A stretch of DNA of 64,000 bases, from assembly GCF_003390375.1 (NCBI RefSeq), contig NZ_QUOT01000001.1, positions 1 to 64,000 on the forward strand. The letters are read 5' to 3'. This DNA is from Thalassotalea euphylliae (GTDB taxonomy: Bacteria > Pseudomonadota > Gammaproteobacteria > Enterobacterales > Alteromonadaceae). The position numbers and the translations under genes are program-made. A model generated the notes under the pieces. The model saw only the letters and a program-made list of their open reading frames with translations, was not told where the DNA came from and searched no databases. Positions 36,524-44,953 of this stretch are shown piece after piece. Numbering within the stretch: the first letter of the stretch is position 1; each line of letters begins with the position of its first letter.

Positions 36524-36575
36524 GTTAGAGCTACACCTAATCGAGTATTTTCTCGCTCTGTAGCTTTAACCTTTT
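36524..36575 (+). terminator. Hairpin after the pseudo-receiver gene
   Basis: GTTAGAGCTAC (36524-36534) pairs with GTAGCTTTAAC (36560-36570) with one mismatch, with a smaller CGAG/CTCG hairpin inside and CTTTT following. It is a probable terminator 22 bp after the stop. Confidence 0.5.
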
Positions 36576-36585
36576 ACTGACAACT

Positions 36586-36913
36586 AGGGCGTGTTGATCT
36601 TTCGAGATTGAATTTTGTTCAATCTAAACGCTTTCTGATCGCGGCGCTCGTTTTGTCTCATAGTCGTTCTCGACTTTGCCTCCTGAGTCGCTCTACCTCC
36701 TGCATCCATGCAGTCGTATGTAAAAATCGAGCAACAAAGAGCAGGAGGCGTTTAGATGAACCCCATCTATTAAAACAAAAGGGGCAGCGTCTGTTTGAAT
36801 TTTCTACTGTGTTGGCACTTATTTATGGAGAATGACTACACTGCACAAGTGCCGCCTTGTATAAAACCCAAACAGGCTGCTGCAAAAACAACCCTGACAG
36901 ATCAACACGCCCT
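36586..36913 (+). repeat. MITE-like repeat, copy A
   Basis: 328 bp with near-perfect terminal inverted repeats beginning AGGGCGTGTTGATC. A second, inverted copy lies at 54310-54575. The two copies match along their whole length except for two segments found only in this one (47 nt and about 15 nt net). An internal hairpin AGATTGAA-TTTTG-TTCAATCT is at 36605-36625. There is no coding capacity beyond chance frames. No clear target duplication is visible. Confidence 0.85.
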
Positions 36914-36923
36914 CAGCTATCGA

Positions 36924-37964
36924 TTATTTTTTATTGAGTTTTAGTTCTTCTTTAGCGACAAAAAAGAGCCTATCGCTGGCATGCTGAGGCAACAGTGGAT
37001 TGATGGAAAATAAAAACGTTCCTGGTTGGCAGTAAATATGGCCGTTTTCAATTGCCAGAAATTCCTCTAACGCTTGTTCATTTCGCGATTCGCTTTCAAG
37101 CAACTCGGATGCAGGTTTGGCTGTCCAGCCGATATGCGTTTTCCCAGCAAGTTTAGTGAAGTTGCATTGCTTTAACATGTCTTTGAGAGTGATATCCGCG
37201 TCACTTGGTTCAGTGCCATAGGCAACGCTTTTATTGGCACTTAGCTTGATCAGTTTTGCGTCGTGAATTACGGCGAGATCACTAGGTAACTCTCTTAGGC
37301 TCAAATCTTTCTGTTCGATAAAGTCGATTAGCGCAGTTTCTGTGAGGTGATTATTTTGAGCAAGTTCAGGATTGCCACATTGAACACTTACGACAGGGCA
37401 ATCAAAGTTCTGCTCAAATATAGCACCAAGCCTTAAATCGGACACGACGAGTGTTTTACAAAATAGCGAGGCCAGTGCTAAGTGGTCATGGCTCTGTCTC
37501 AAACTCATCGCATAAGCTGGGCTAGACCCCTGAGTATTTTGAAGATCGAGTACTGCAATAGGTTTTACTTGGCGAATGCTTGCCGCAAGCATCTGGGCAC
37601 GTAAAAAATATTGGCTAAGACTTGTTGTTCCAAAACAACGGTCAAGGTTTTTACCTTCAGGCAATGCAACATGACTAAACGCTGGTTCATGGCGAGCGGC
37701 TTCAACAGAGGCAACAATAACACGAACGTTTATTTTTAATTTTTTAAACGCACCTGCTTTGATTAATTGATGCACGGCATAAAAGCCTGATGGCGAGTTG
37801 CCTTGCAAAAGCGTGGTAATGACTCGCCATGGATGGTTTTCATTGTTAACGAAATCAATAATGCTGGGTGATTCTAGAGACTGTAGCCAAGCCAAAGGCG
37901 TTTCTGGAATATCTTCCGCCGTTAAATTTTGAAAGTAAGCTATTTTGCTAAAGTCTATTGCCAT
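36924..37964 (-). CDS. M14-type succinylglutamate desuccinylase/aspartoacylase homologue lacking metal ligands
   Basis: 346 residues from ATG 37964 (GAGGCG upstream). The scaffold of the AstE/ASPA family of M14 zinc enzymes is recognisable: HPWRVITTLLQGNSPSG, then EGKNLDRCFG for the usual E-D-L-N-R-x-F, then AVLDLQNTQGSSPAYAM for the usual D-L-H. At the first site QGNS replaces the HGNE zinc pair, and DLQ replaces DLH at the second. All three zinc ligands appear to be gone, so hydrolase activity is doubtful. It may be a binding or regulatory protein. It stands alone beside the repeat element. Confidence 0.7.
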   Translation of the reverse strand: MAIDFSKIAYFQNLTAEDIPETPLAWLQSLESPSIIDFVNNENHPWRVITTLLQGNSPSGFYAVHQLIKAGAFKKLKINVRVIVASVEAARHEPAFSHVALPEGKNLDRCFGTTSLSQYFLRAQMLAASIRQVKPIAVLDLQNTQGSSPAYAMSLRQSHDHLALASLFCKTLVVSDLRLGAIFEQNFDCPVVSVQCGNPELAQNNHLTETALIDFIEQKDLSLRELPSDLAVIHDAKLIKLSANKSVAYGTEPSDADITLKDMLKQCNFTKLAGKTHIGWTAKPASELLESESRNEQALEEFLAIENGHIYCQPGTFLFSINPLLPQHASDRLFFVAKEELKLNKK

Positions 37965-38103
37965 GTTTCGCCTCAATAAATATCAGGTTTAACTTTTTAT
38001 TGTTGGCGAATTACAAGAGGTCGTCGTTCTACCCGCCAAAATTTTTTGAACCTTATCTCTGGTTCAAATTAAATCGCGTGGCGGCACACTGGAGGTATAT
38101 GCT

Positions 38104-38202
38104 ATGTGCGACCACGTTTCGGCTACTTTGACATTTTTCGTGACGGCGATTTTTGAGCAAGGTCAATTAAACCCTAAATTCTATATGGATAAGTTTTTCT
38201 AA
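38104..38202 (+). CDS. Candidate small ORF (32 residues)
   Basis: ATG 38104 is preceded by GGAGG at 38091-38095, a better ribosome binding site than many genes here have. The product starts MCDHVSATLTFFVTAIF and ends YMDKFF, with a short hydrophobic middle. It sits alone in a 540-bp gap upstream of the nuclease gene. I do not recognise it and it may be chance. Confidence 0.25.
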   Translation: MCDHVSATLTFFVTAIFEQGQLNPKFYMDKFF

Positions 38203-38511
38203 CCTATGTTGGATGCAGTGACTGGCAATACTTCCAATAATTAAATCTGATGGACTTTCTACTACTTAGAGATAAACAAAATTTAATTGTGTAAAAACAG
38301 GGAGATAAGAAGGTAGCGGAACGCAAAGCTCAAAAAACACTCACTTTTAGCTATTCTAAAATATAACCATATGGTTAAATATTTTTCATTTCATTTTTTT
38401 GTAACAATAATTTAACATTTAAAGGTCAGAATTTGACCGCTATTAGCTTTAGTAAAATAAGTAAATTTAATAAGACAAGTAGTTAACGTCCCCAAAATAT
38501 CCGAGAAAATT
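38203..38511. other. AT-rich region upstream of the nuclease gene
   Basis: No gene is supported. The stretch is very AT-rich (runs of T and A near 38370-38420) and presumably holds the promoter of the secreted nuclease. AACCATATGGTT at about 38366-38377 is a perfect 12-bp palindrome and a possible regulator site. Confidence 0.4.
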
Positions 38512-41500
38512 ATGAAATATAATAATGATAAGAAGTTTTCCAAGCGTGCGAAATATAGTCCGCTTAATAAGGTTTTACTCGCTGTATTTCCTCTCACCGT
38601 TGCTGCTAGTTCGATAGCCGAACAGCAAGAAATTTGGTTAGAAGACTTTAATGATGCAGCAATTGATAATAAAGGTGCGATTTTTAACACCATTGACATG
38701 GATAATGTAACCAAGTGGTCAATTGATGTTGGAAATGCCGGATTAGAAAATGAATTTGATTGGTTCAAAGTGACCAATCAACAATTTGAAGGTCGAGACA
38801 TTGGTGGTGATGCCACTTGGATGTCAGAAGTTATTGCTATCGCAGGTATGACCGATGTGTCGTTCTCAATGTTAGTAAGTGAATCGGGCACCCATGAAAC
38901 ATCAGATTTTGTCGATGTGTTCTATGCGCTTGATGGTGGTGATTTTGTTCGAGTAGAAAACTGGCAAGAAAAGGGCAATGCCAATCACACACTAATTGAC
39001 GACTTTGGTTCGGTTACAGTCTCGGTTGCTTTAACGAATGCAAATTCGCTGCAGCTTAAAGTTGTTATGGCTAATAGCTCTGGCTCAGAGTACACCCGCC
39101 TTGATGATGTGCGTGTTGTTGCTGGTGAGCAAAGTGGTGGTGGCGAAGAGCCAGAACCGACGCCAACACCCGTTAGCCAAGATTTATTCTTTTCTGAGTA
39201 CGTAGAAGGCAGCAGCTTTAATAAAGCTGTTGAGATTTACAATCCAACCGATGCGACTATTTTGTTAGCCGATTATCAATTTAAGCTTTATTCAAATGGT
39301 AGTGCGCAGCCAACTTCCGTCGCTAACCTAAGCGGCGAAATACTACCTGGTGACGTGCTTGTTATAGGTAGTTCGCAAATCCGCGATGATAGTGAACTAC
39401 TAGGTTATGTTGACGCGCAAGAAAGTGCGGTGAATTTTAACGGTGATGACTATTTTGAACTGGTTAAGCAAGATCAGGTGATTGATTCTTTTGGTCAACG
39501 TGGCGTGCGCGAATCATGGGGGGCGAATAAAACGCTCGTGCGTAAACCTGAGGTGGTGCAGGGCGATAGCATTGTTGATGATGCATTTGACCCAGATCAG
39601 CAATGGCTAGAATACGATAGCGACACGTTTACCTTCTTAGGTAGTCATAACAGTGATGACGACGGCAGCGGTGGTGACGGTGGCGGCTCAGAACCACCTA
39701 CACCTGTTGATTTTGGCCAATGTGGCGACCAGGCAACTTTGATTAGTGCAATACAAGGTAGCGGCGATGCATCAACATTGGTTAACCAAACGCATATTGT
39801 TGAAGCCGTGGTTACGAATGTACTACCCAATTTACAAGGTTTTATCGTACAAGAAGAGCAAACTGATAACGATGGTGACGAAACCAGCTCTGAAGCATTA
39901 TTTGTCTTCTTAAATGGCCGCTCGAACTTGCCAACCTTAGGCAATAAAGTTCGCGTTCAGGGTAATGTCAGCGAGTTTTTCAATCGCACACAATTATCAC
40001 TGACAGAAGAACACTTAGATTGTGGTCAAGGTGAAACTATTGAGCCGCAAGCAATTACCCTACCTGTAGCAGATAACGCAGCGTTTGAAGTGCTAGAAAA
40101 TATGCTAGTTAGTTTGCCACAGTCATTATCGGTTATTGATACCTTTAATTTGACGCGCTTTGGCCAATTTGCCGTATCAAATGGACGTTTGTTTATTCCG
40201 ACTAATGTTTATGCGCCGGGTAGCCCAGAAGCACAAGCATTAGCAGATAGAAATCGTCGCAACAAATTGTTGGTTGACGATAAAAACTCACAGCAAAACC
40301 CTGCTGTTGTGCCTTATCCGAGCCCTTCGTTAAGTTACAACACGCCTGTTCGCTTGGGTGACAAAGTATCGGGCTTGCAAGGCACATTAGACTTTAGCTT
40401 CGGTAACTACCAAATACAACCGACGGCAGCACCGGTATTTTCTCCAGCTAACGAGCGAAGTAATGAGGTTATTGCTAGTGCCTCTGATGAGCTTAAAATC
40501 GCCAGCTTTAACGTGCTTAACTACTTCAATGGTAATGGTGACGGCACAGGTTTCCCAACCCCTCGTGGTGCCGACAATGCGGAAGAATTTGAACGCCAGC
40601 AAACTAAAATAGTGGCAGCACTTGCGCAAATTGACGCTGACGTATTTGGCCTAATGGAAATTGAAAATGATGGCTTTGGCGATAATTCAGCAATCGCACA
40701 ATTGGTTCGAGAACTTAACAACCAAGTTGGCGCGAATACTTATGATTATGTTGCTCTAGACGCTGACGGTATTGGCTCTGATGCAATCGCTGTCGGTATT
40801 ATTTACAAGCCGAGTGTAGTGACACCTGTTGGCAGTGCGGCCACCATTACCACCACACCATTTGATTTTGGTAACCGTCAACCGCTTGCGCAAACATTTG
40901 CATCCAATGTCAATGGTGGTGCACAGGAGCGTTTCACTTTCGTTGTTAATCACTTTAAATCTAAAGGTGGCTGTGGCAGTGCGTCGGGTGCTAACCAAGA
41001 TCAAAATGATGGTCAAGGTTGTTGGAATTTGCTCCGCACCCAAGCTGCCAATGGCTTACTTGCTTGGTTAGCGACTAATCCAACGGGTGTTGCCGACGAA
41101 GACGTGTTGATTGTTGGTGATTTAAACTCTTACGGTAAAGAAGACCCAATCACGGCAATAACCAATGCAGGCTACAGCAACTTATTGTCAACCAAGGTTG
41201 GTCCAAGTGCTTACACCTATAGCTTTGGCGGTGAAATTGGCTACCTCGATCACGCCTTGGCATCAGCTTCATTTACTCCACAAGTGCAGCAAGTTCAAGC
41301 GTGGCACATCAATGCAGATGAGCCAAGAGCGTTTGATTACAACGAAGAGTTTAAATCGGCAGAGCAGCAGGCCGCTTTCTATGCACCTACGGCATTTCGC
41401 GCTTCAGATCACGATCCTGTGATTGTTACTGTGCGCTTGGGTACGCAAGTAGATGGCGTATTAGGCGATTTTGATGGCGACAATGACGTTGACATCAATG

Positions 41501-41643
41501 ATATTCGTGCGCTTTTGGCAGCTATTCGCGCGAATAACATTGATTTAGCAACACAAGACATTAACCAAGATGGTGTTGTTAACTTTACTGATGTGCGCGC
41601 CATGTACGGGTTATGTACACGTGCTCGTTGCCGAGCGGAATAA
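38512..41643 (+). CDS. Secreted ExeM/NucH-type nuclease with lamin-tail domain and C-terminal dockerin
   Basis: 1043 residues. A signal peptide at 1-37 is followed by a jelly-roll-like domain (about 40-205), a Pro/Glu-Thr linker, a lamin-tail domain (about 222-330, FFSEYVEGSSFNKAVEIYN), a Gly/Asp linker, and an OB-fold region. An endonuclease/exonuclease/phosphatase domain follows at about 660-975 with its catalytic motifs ASFNVLNYF, LMEIENDG, NHFKSKGG, VGDLNSYG and SDHDPV. Residues 985-1043 hold two calcium-binding dockerin-type repeats, DFDGDNDVDINDIRALL and DINQDGVVNFTDVRAMY. It should degrade extracellular DNA, for nutrient or biofilm turnover. The next gene encodes a cohesin-like protein that could anchor it. 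Confidence 0.9.
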   Translation: MKYNNDKKFSKRAKYSPLNKVLLAVFPLTVAASSIAEQQEIWLEDFNDAAIDNKGAIFNTIDMDNVTKWSIDVGNAGLENEFDWFKVTNQQFEGRDIGGDATWMSEVIAIAGMTDVSFSMLVSESGTHETSDFVDVFYALDGGDFVRVENWQEKGNANHTLIDDFGSVTVSVALTNANSLQLKVVMANSSGSEYTRLDDVRVVAGEQSGGGEEPEPTPTPVSQDLFFSEYVEGSSFNKAVEIYNPTDATILLADYQFKLYSNGSAQPTSVANLSGEILPGDVLVIGSSQIRDDSELLGYVDAQESAVNFNGDDYFELVKQDQVIDSFGQRGVRESWGANKTLVRKPEVVQGDSIVDDAFDPDQQWLEYDSDTFTFLGSHNSDDDGSGGDGGGSEPPTPVDFGQCGDQATLISAIQGSGDASTLVNQTHIVEAVVTNVLPNLQGFIVQEEQTDNDGDETSSEALFVFLNGRSNLPTLGNKVRVQGNVSEFFNRTQLSLTEEHLDCGQGETIEPQAITLPVADNAAFEVLENMLVSLPQSLSVIDTFNLTRFGQFAVSNGRLFIPTNVYAPGSPEAQALADRNRRNKLLVDDKNSQQNPAVVPYPSPSLSYNTPVRLGDKVSGLQGTLDFSFGNYQIQPTAAPVFSPANERSNEVIASASDELKIASFNVLNYFNGNGDGTGFPTPRGADNAEEFERQQTKIVAALAQIDADVFGLMEIENDGFGDNSAIAQLVRELNNQVGANTYDYVALDADGIGSDAIAVGIIYKPSVVTPVGSAATITTTPFDFGNRQPLAQTFASNVNGGAQERFTFVVNHFKSKGGCGSASGANQDQNDGQGCWNLLRTQAANGLLAWLATNPTGVADEDVLIVGDLNSYGKEDPITAITNAGYSNLLSTKVGPSAYTYSFGGEIGYLDHALASASFTPQVQQVQAWHINADEPRAFDYNEEFKSAEQQAAFYAPTAFRASDHDPVIVTVRLGTQVDGVLGDFDGDNDVDINDIRALLAAIRANNIDLATQDINQDGVVNFTDVRAMYGLCTRARCRAE

Positions 41644-41663
41644 GTGAATAGAACTTATATTTA

Positions 41664-41702
41664 CGCGCGGCGCTTGTTTAATACCAATAAAAGCGCCGCG
41701 CG
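41664..41702. terminator. Strong GC-rich hairpin between nuclease and cohesin genes
   Basis: A perfect 12-bp stem CGCGCGGCGCTT / AAGCGCCGCGCG with a 15-nt loop and no T-run after it. It may be a partial terminator or an mRNA processing/stability element that sets different levels of the two products. Confidence 0.6.
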
Positions 41703-41772
41703 GATAAAACGAATAAGAAAATTGAATCGGAACAAAGCAAATTATAAAAAGTAAGTAGAATAAGGAAAAAAT

Positions 41773-42387
41773 ATGAAAAATTTTACAAAGGTTATCTCGA
41801 AAACCTTGCTAACTGCTATGTTAGCGTTTACGTCGCAAGCGAGTTTGGCGACCATACTAACTGTTGAAGTTGCTGACCAAGCATATCAAGTGGGTGACTT
41901 GGTCACCGCTGATATTGTGATTTCAGATATTGAACAATTGGCTGGTAATCAGGTAGAAGTTGCTTCTTTTAGTTTAGACTTTTTGTTTGACAGCAATGAG
42001 GTTACAAATGCTCAAGTGACATTTGGTAATTTACTCGATCTTGGCGTTATTGGTTCTAGTCAGTCAGATGTTAATAACGGAGATTCATTAACCATTGACG
42101 AAGTATCGCTTGAAAGTCCTTTTGATTTGTTTTTTGAGCAAAGCCTAGTGTCTTCATTTGTATTAGCGTCAGTTCAATTCGAGTTAGCCAGTGCAGGTAC
42201 TGTGGATTTTTCGCTGGCCAATGTAAGCTTGACCGATGGCTTTGGCACGTCGGGCGTATTTGCCCCTGCATCACTTGATTTGCGCGGTGCAAGCTTCGCT
42301 GTCAGCAGCGCTCAAGTACCTTTACCAGCAAGCGCGGCATTAATGTTATTGCCGTTACTATTTCTTGTGAGAAAGCGCGATAGCTAA
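41773..42387 (+). CDS. Secreted cohesin-like protein with VPLPA-type C-terminal sorting signal
   Basis: 204 residues. Signal peptide at 1-26. Residues about 29-170 have the look of a cohesin domain: VEVADQAYQVGDLVTADIVI, FSLDFLFDSNEV, SSFVLASVQFELASAGT. The C terminus is VPLPASAALMLLPLLFLVRKR, a VPLPA/PEP-CTERM-type signal (motif, TM helix, basic end) recognised by exosortase-like enzymes. The nuclease gene directly upstream ends in a dockerin, the partner module of cohesin. I infer that this protein holds the nuclease at the cell envelope. The cohesin call is from pattern and context; the sorting tail is clear. Confidence 0.75.
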   Translation: MKNFTKVISKTLLTAMLAFTSQASLATILTVEVADQAYQVGDLVTADIVISDIEQLAGNQVEVASFSLDFLFDSNEVTNAQVTFGNLLDLGVIGSSQSDVNNGDSLTIDEVSLESPFDLFFEQSLVSSFVLASVQFELASAGTVDFSLANVSLTDGFGTSGVFAPASLDLRGASFAVSSAQVPLPASAALMLLPLLFLVRKRDS

Positions 42388-42438
42388 TTGATATCGCATA
42401 TGCGTAAGTAAAACTCACACTTCAAACCACTATGGTTT

Positions 42439-42463
42439 AGCCCCTGCATTTTGGGGCTTTTTT
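42439..42463 (+). terminator. Intrinsic terminator after the cohesin-like gene
   Basis: Stem AGCCCC / GGGGCT with an 8-nt loop and a T6 tail. It ends the nuclease-cohesin unit. Confidence 0.85.
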
Positions 42464-42926
42464 ATACCCAACTTATTCATTATTCATAGCTAGCTTATGC
42501 TAGTGGCTTTAAACCTTTTTCTTTATTAATACCGCCTCGCTATCCCAAACCAGCGTAGTCAGCACTTTTCCCAAAGTGATATAAACAGCAAAAATAATTT
42601 TATTTGCAATATTTAACAACTCCACTGGGTCTTACATCGCAACTGTTTATGAGCTTACAATTGATATGCCAATGTCTTACATTTTGTATGTGAATAAACC
42701 AAAGCCAAATTTAGTTAATCCAGATCAAAGTTCACTGAATTAAAACAATTTGCTCGTATTTTTTGAAAAAAAAATAGGCTTTAATAAGCCGTTTTATAAT
42801 GCTAGCGAAAACCAATAAAAGTCTATAAATAACAATCACTAGCAGCATAATTTAAGAGTTTTGGCCGAGCAGGCCAGTTTTGTATTTCATTCAGTTTTTC
42901 ATTCAATCAAGAGGTGTGAATGAGTA
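42464..42926. other. Intergenic region upstream of the PAS chemoreceptor
   Basis: No gene is supported. A small hairpin TGGCC-GAGCA-GGCCA lies at about 42862-42876, shortly before the chemoreceptor start. I looked for a cyclic-di-GMP riboswitch and saw none of its conserved sequence. Confidence 0.4.
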
Positions 42927-44471
42927 ATGAGTAAAGAACAACGTTTTTCTGAGCAAGATATCTTGCTTTCAACCACCGACCTAAACAGTCATATCAAGTA
43001 TGCTAATGATAGTTTTTGTAACATTGCGGGCTATGAATTAGATGAAATGATCGGTCAGCCGCACAATATGGTGCGTCACCCTGATATGCCAAAAGCTGCA
43101 TTTAAGAATTTGTGGTCATATATTAAAGATGGCAAACCTTGGATGGGGCTCGTTAAGAATCGCTGTAAAAATGGCGATTATTATTGGGTTAACGCCTATG
43201 TTACACCGATAAAAAACGAAAAAGGTGAAGTCTACGAGTACCAGTCAGTGCGCACTGCACCGGATCGCGATGCTGTTGCCCGTGCTGAAAAGCTTTACCA
43301 GCAACTTAACGAAGGTAAATCACCAGTTCAGTTAACAGCGCAGCTTGATGCGACACTCGTTTTTCAAATCATCGCAGCATTAATGAGTGTGTTGTCTATT
43401 ACCTCACTAGTGTTAGCGCCTACTAGTGTACTTGCCTGGATCATGAGTATTTTGGCAACGTCTGGCTGCTTTTTATTTGGTTTATGGCGAAAGCGCTATA
43501 AAACTGTGGTTAATCGCGCGAAGCAAACGTTTGATAACCCGTTAATGAACCTCGTTTATTCAGGCATTAATAGTGACTTAAGCTGTGTTGATTTAGCACT
43601 GAGAATGCAAAAAGCTGAATTAAGGGCGGTTGTTGGTCGAGTTGCGGATGACTCTGGAAAAATAGCAGAAAGCGCAGTTGAATCTGCTGAACGAGGCAGT
43701 GGTATTGCACAAATACTGTCGAGTCAAAAATCAGAGACAGAACAAGTGGCCACGGCTATTCACCAAATGTCGTGTACCGTGCAAGAAATTGCAGAGGTCG
43801 TTGCCAACGGTGCCAATGTTGCTCAACAAGGCTTAGTCATCAACGATCAAGGTCAACAAGTTGTAACTAACATGGTGGCAGCAATTAGCGAGCTATCTGC
43901 GCAGCTAGGTAATGTTGATAGCGCCATTAGCCGTTTAATCACTGGCAGTCGAACCATTGAAACCGTGTTAAGCGAGATCAGTAGTATTGCTGATCAAACG
44001 AATTTATTGGCACTAAACGCTGCGATCGAAGCTGCTCGCGCCGGTGAACAAGGTCGAGGTTTTGCGGTAGTTGCTGAAGAAGTTCGCGCATTGGCAATGC
44101 GTTCGCAGCAGTCTACTGACGAGATTGCTAAGTTGTTGGCACAGCTTAGGGAAGAATCAGATGCTGCGACCAATGCTATGGTGAAAGGCAATGACTTGTC
44201 AGCAAACTGTGTCGACCTTGCTAATGACACCGGTAGTGCGCTAGCTCAGCTCAATACCGAAGTTACTGAATTGGCCAACATTAGCGCGCAAATAGCAACA
44301 GCTGTTGAAGAACAATCTGTAGTTGCTGAGCAAATTAACCAAAATGTATCTACTATCTCGCAAATGTCGAGTGAAAGTGAACAACACGGTAGGGAAGCCG
44401 TGAGTTTAAGTGAAAACCTGCTTGATAGACTAAACGATCAAAAGAGTTTAGTTACTCAGTTTAATGGCTAG
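42927..44471 (+). CDS. PAS-domain chemoreceptor, Aer-like
   Basis: 514 residues. A PAS domain at about 10-110 carries the Aer signature (HIKYANDSFCNIAGY, then NMVRHPDMPKAAF, then KNGDYYWVNAYVTPI). Two TM helices at about 148-190 separate it from the signalling domain with the hairpin QTNLLALNAAIEAARAGEQG. It probably binds FAD in the PAS domain and mediates energy or redox taxis. It has no periplasmic sensor. Confidence 0.92.
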   Translation: MSKEQRFSEQDILLSTTDLNSHIKYANDSFCNIAGYELDEMIGQPHNMVRHPDMPKAAFKNLWSYIKDGKPWMGLVKNRCKNGDYYWVNAYVTPIKNEKGEVYEYQSVRTAPDRDAVARAEKLYQQLNEGKSPVQLTAQLDATLVFQIIAALMSVLSITSLVLAPTSVLAWIMSILATSGCFLFGLWRKRYKTVVNRAKQTFDNPLMNLVYSGINSDLSCVDLALRMQKAELRAVVGRVADDSGKIAESAVESAERGSGIAQILSSQKSETEQVATAIHQMSCTVQEIAEVVANGANVAQQGLVINDQGQQVVTNMVAAISELSAQLGNVDSAISRLITGSRTIETVLSEISSIADQTNLLALNAAIEAARAGEQGRGFAVVAEEVRALAMRSQQSTDEIAKLLAQLREESDAATNAMVKGNDLSANCVDLANDTGSALAQLNTEVTELANISAQIATAVEEQSVVAEQINQNVSTISQMSSESEQHGREAVSLSENLLDRLNDQKSLVTQFNG

Positions 44472-44486
44472 CCAATAAACTTTATT

Positions 44487-44528
44487 CTACCTAACACGCT
44501 TATAATTGGTAATAAGCGTGTTAGGTAG
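44487..44528. terminator. Long perfect hairpin after the PAS chemoreceptor gene
   Basis: A perfect 17-bp inverted repeat (CTACCTAACACGCTTAT and its complement) with an 8-nt loop, 16 bp after the stop. No T-run follows. It is probably a terminator or 3'-end stabiliser. Confidence 0.6.
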
Positions 44529-44953
44529 CTCACAACTTACCCTCTTGTTTATTAACGGTAATCTCGTATCCACCTAAACCATTGTTGCTGCAAACCTCTA
44601 CTTTAAACAACTCTCTTAAATATCAAACACTTATTTAATATTAAGTGGTATCGCCGCCAACCTTGGCAATGTTGCTAAATATGTCGGTAAATATGTCTAA
44701 GTATGTCGAGTGATTACCAAGCGTTTCTCGTACGTCATTTATCGTATTAAAGTTGAATTTCATCCTATCCCTACTAGCGATAAACAATTGAGTTGTTAGC
44801 TTTTAGTCATGATTTATTGATATTGACTAACCCCTTTACAGCAACGGCTTGATGCAACTGCCAATTGATAATCAATAATTAAGATAGTGCAAAACAGCAC
44901 AGCGAGACTGTAAATGCGGGGGAGTCAAAGGGATCAAAGGGAATAGTACTGAA
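44529..44953. other. Intergenic region upstream of an RND pump
   Basis: No gene is supported. No regulator gene adjoins the pump and no clear operator palindrome is visible. Short imperfect repeats of AAATATGTC(T/G) occur near 44675-44710. Confidence 0.35.

Noticed and set aside
36608..36835. 75-residue frame inside the repeat element
   Set aside because: The frame is not kept in the second copy of the element and has no ribosome binding site, so it is not a gene.
42464..42926. Possible cyclic-di-GMP riboswitch before the PAS chemoreceptor
   Set aside because: The conserved GEMM sequences are absent; only a small GGCC hairpin is present.
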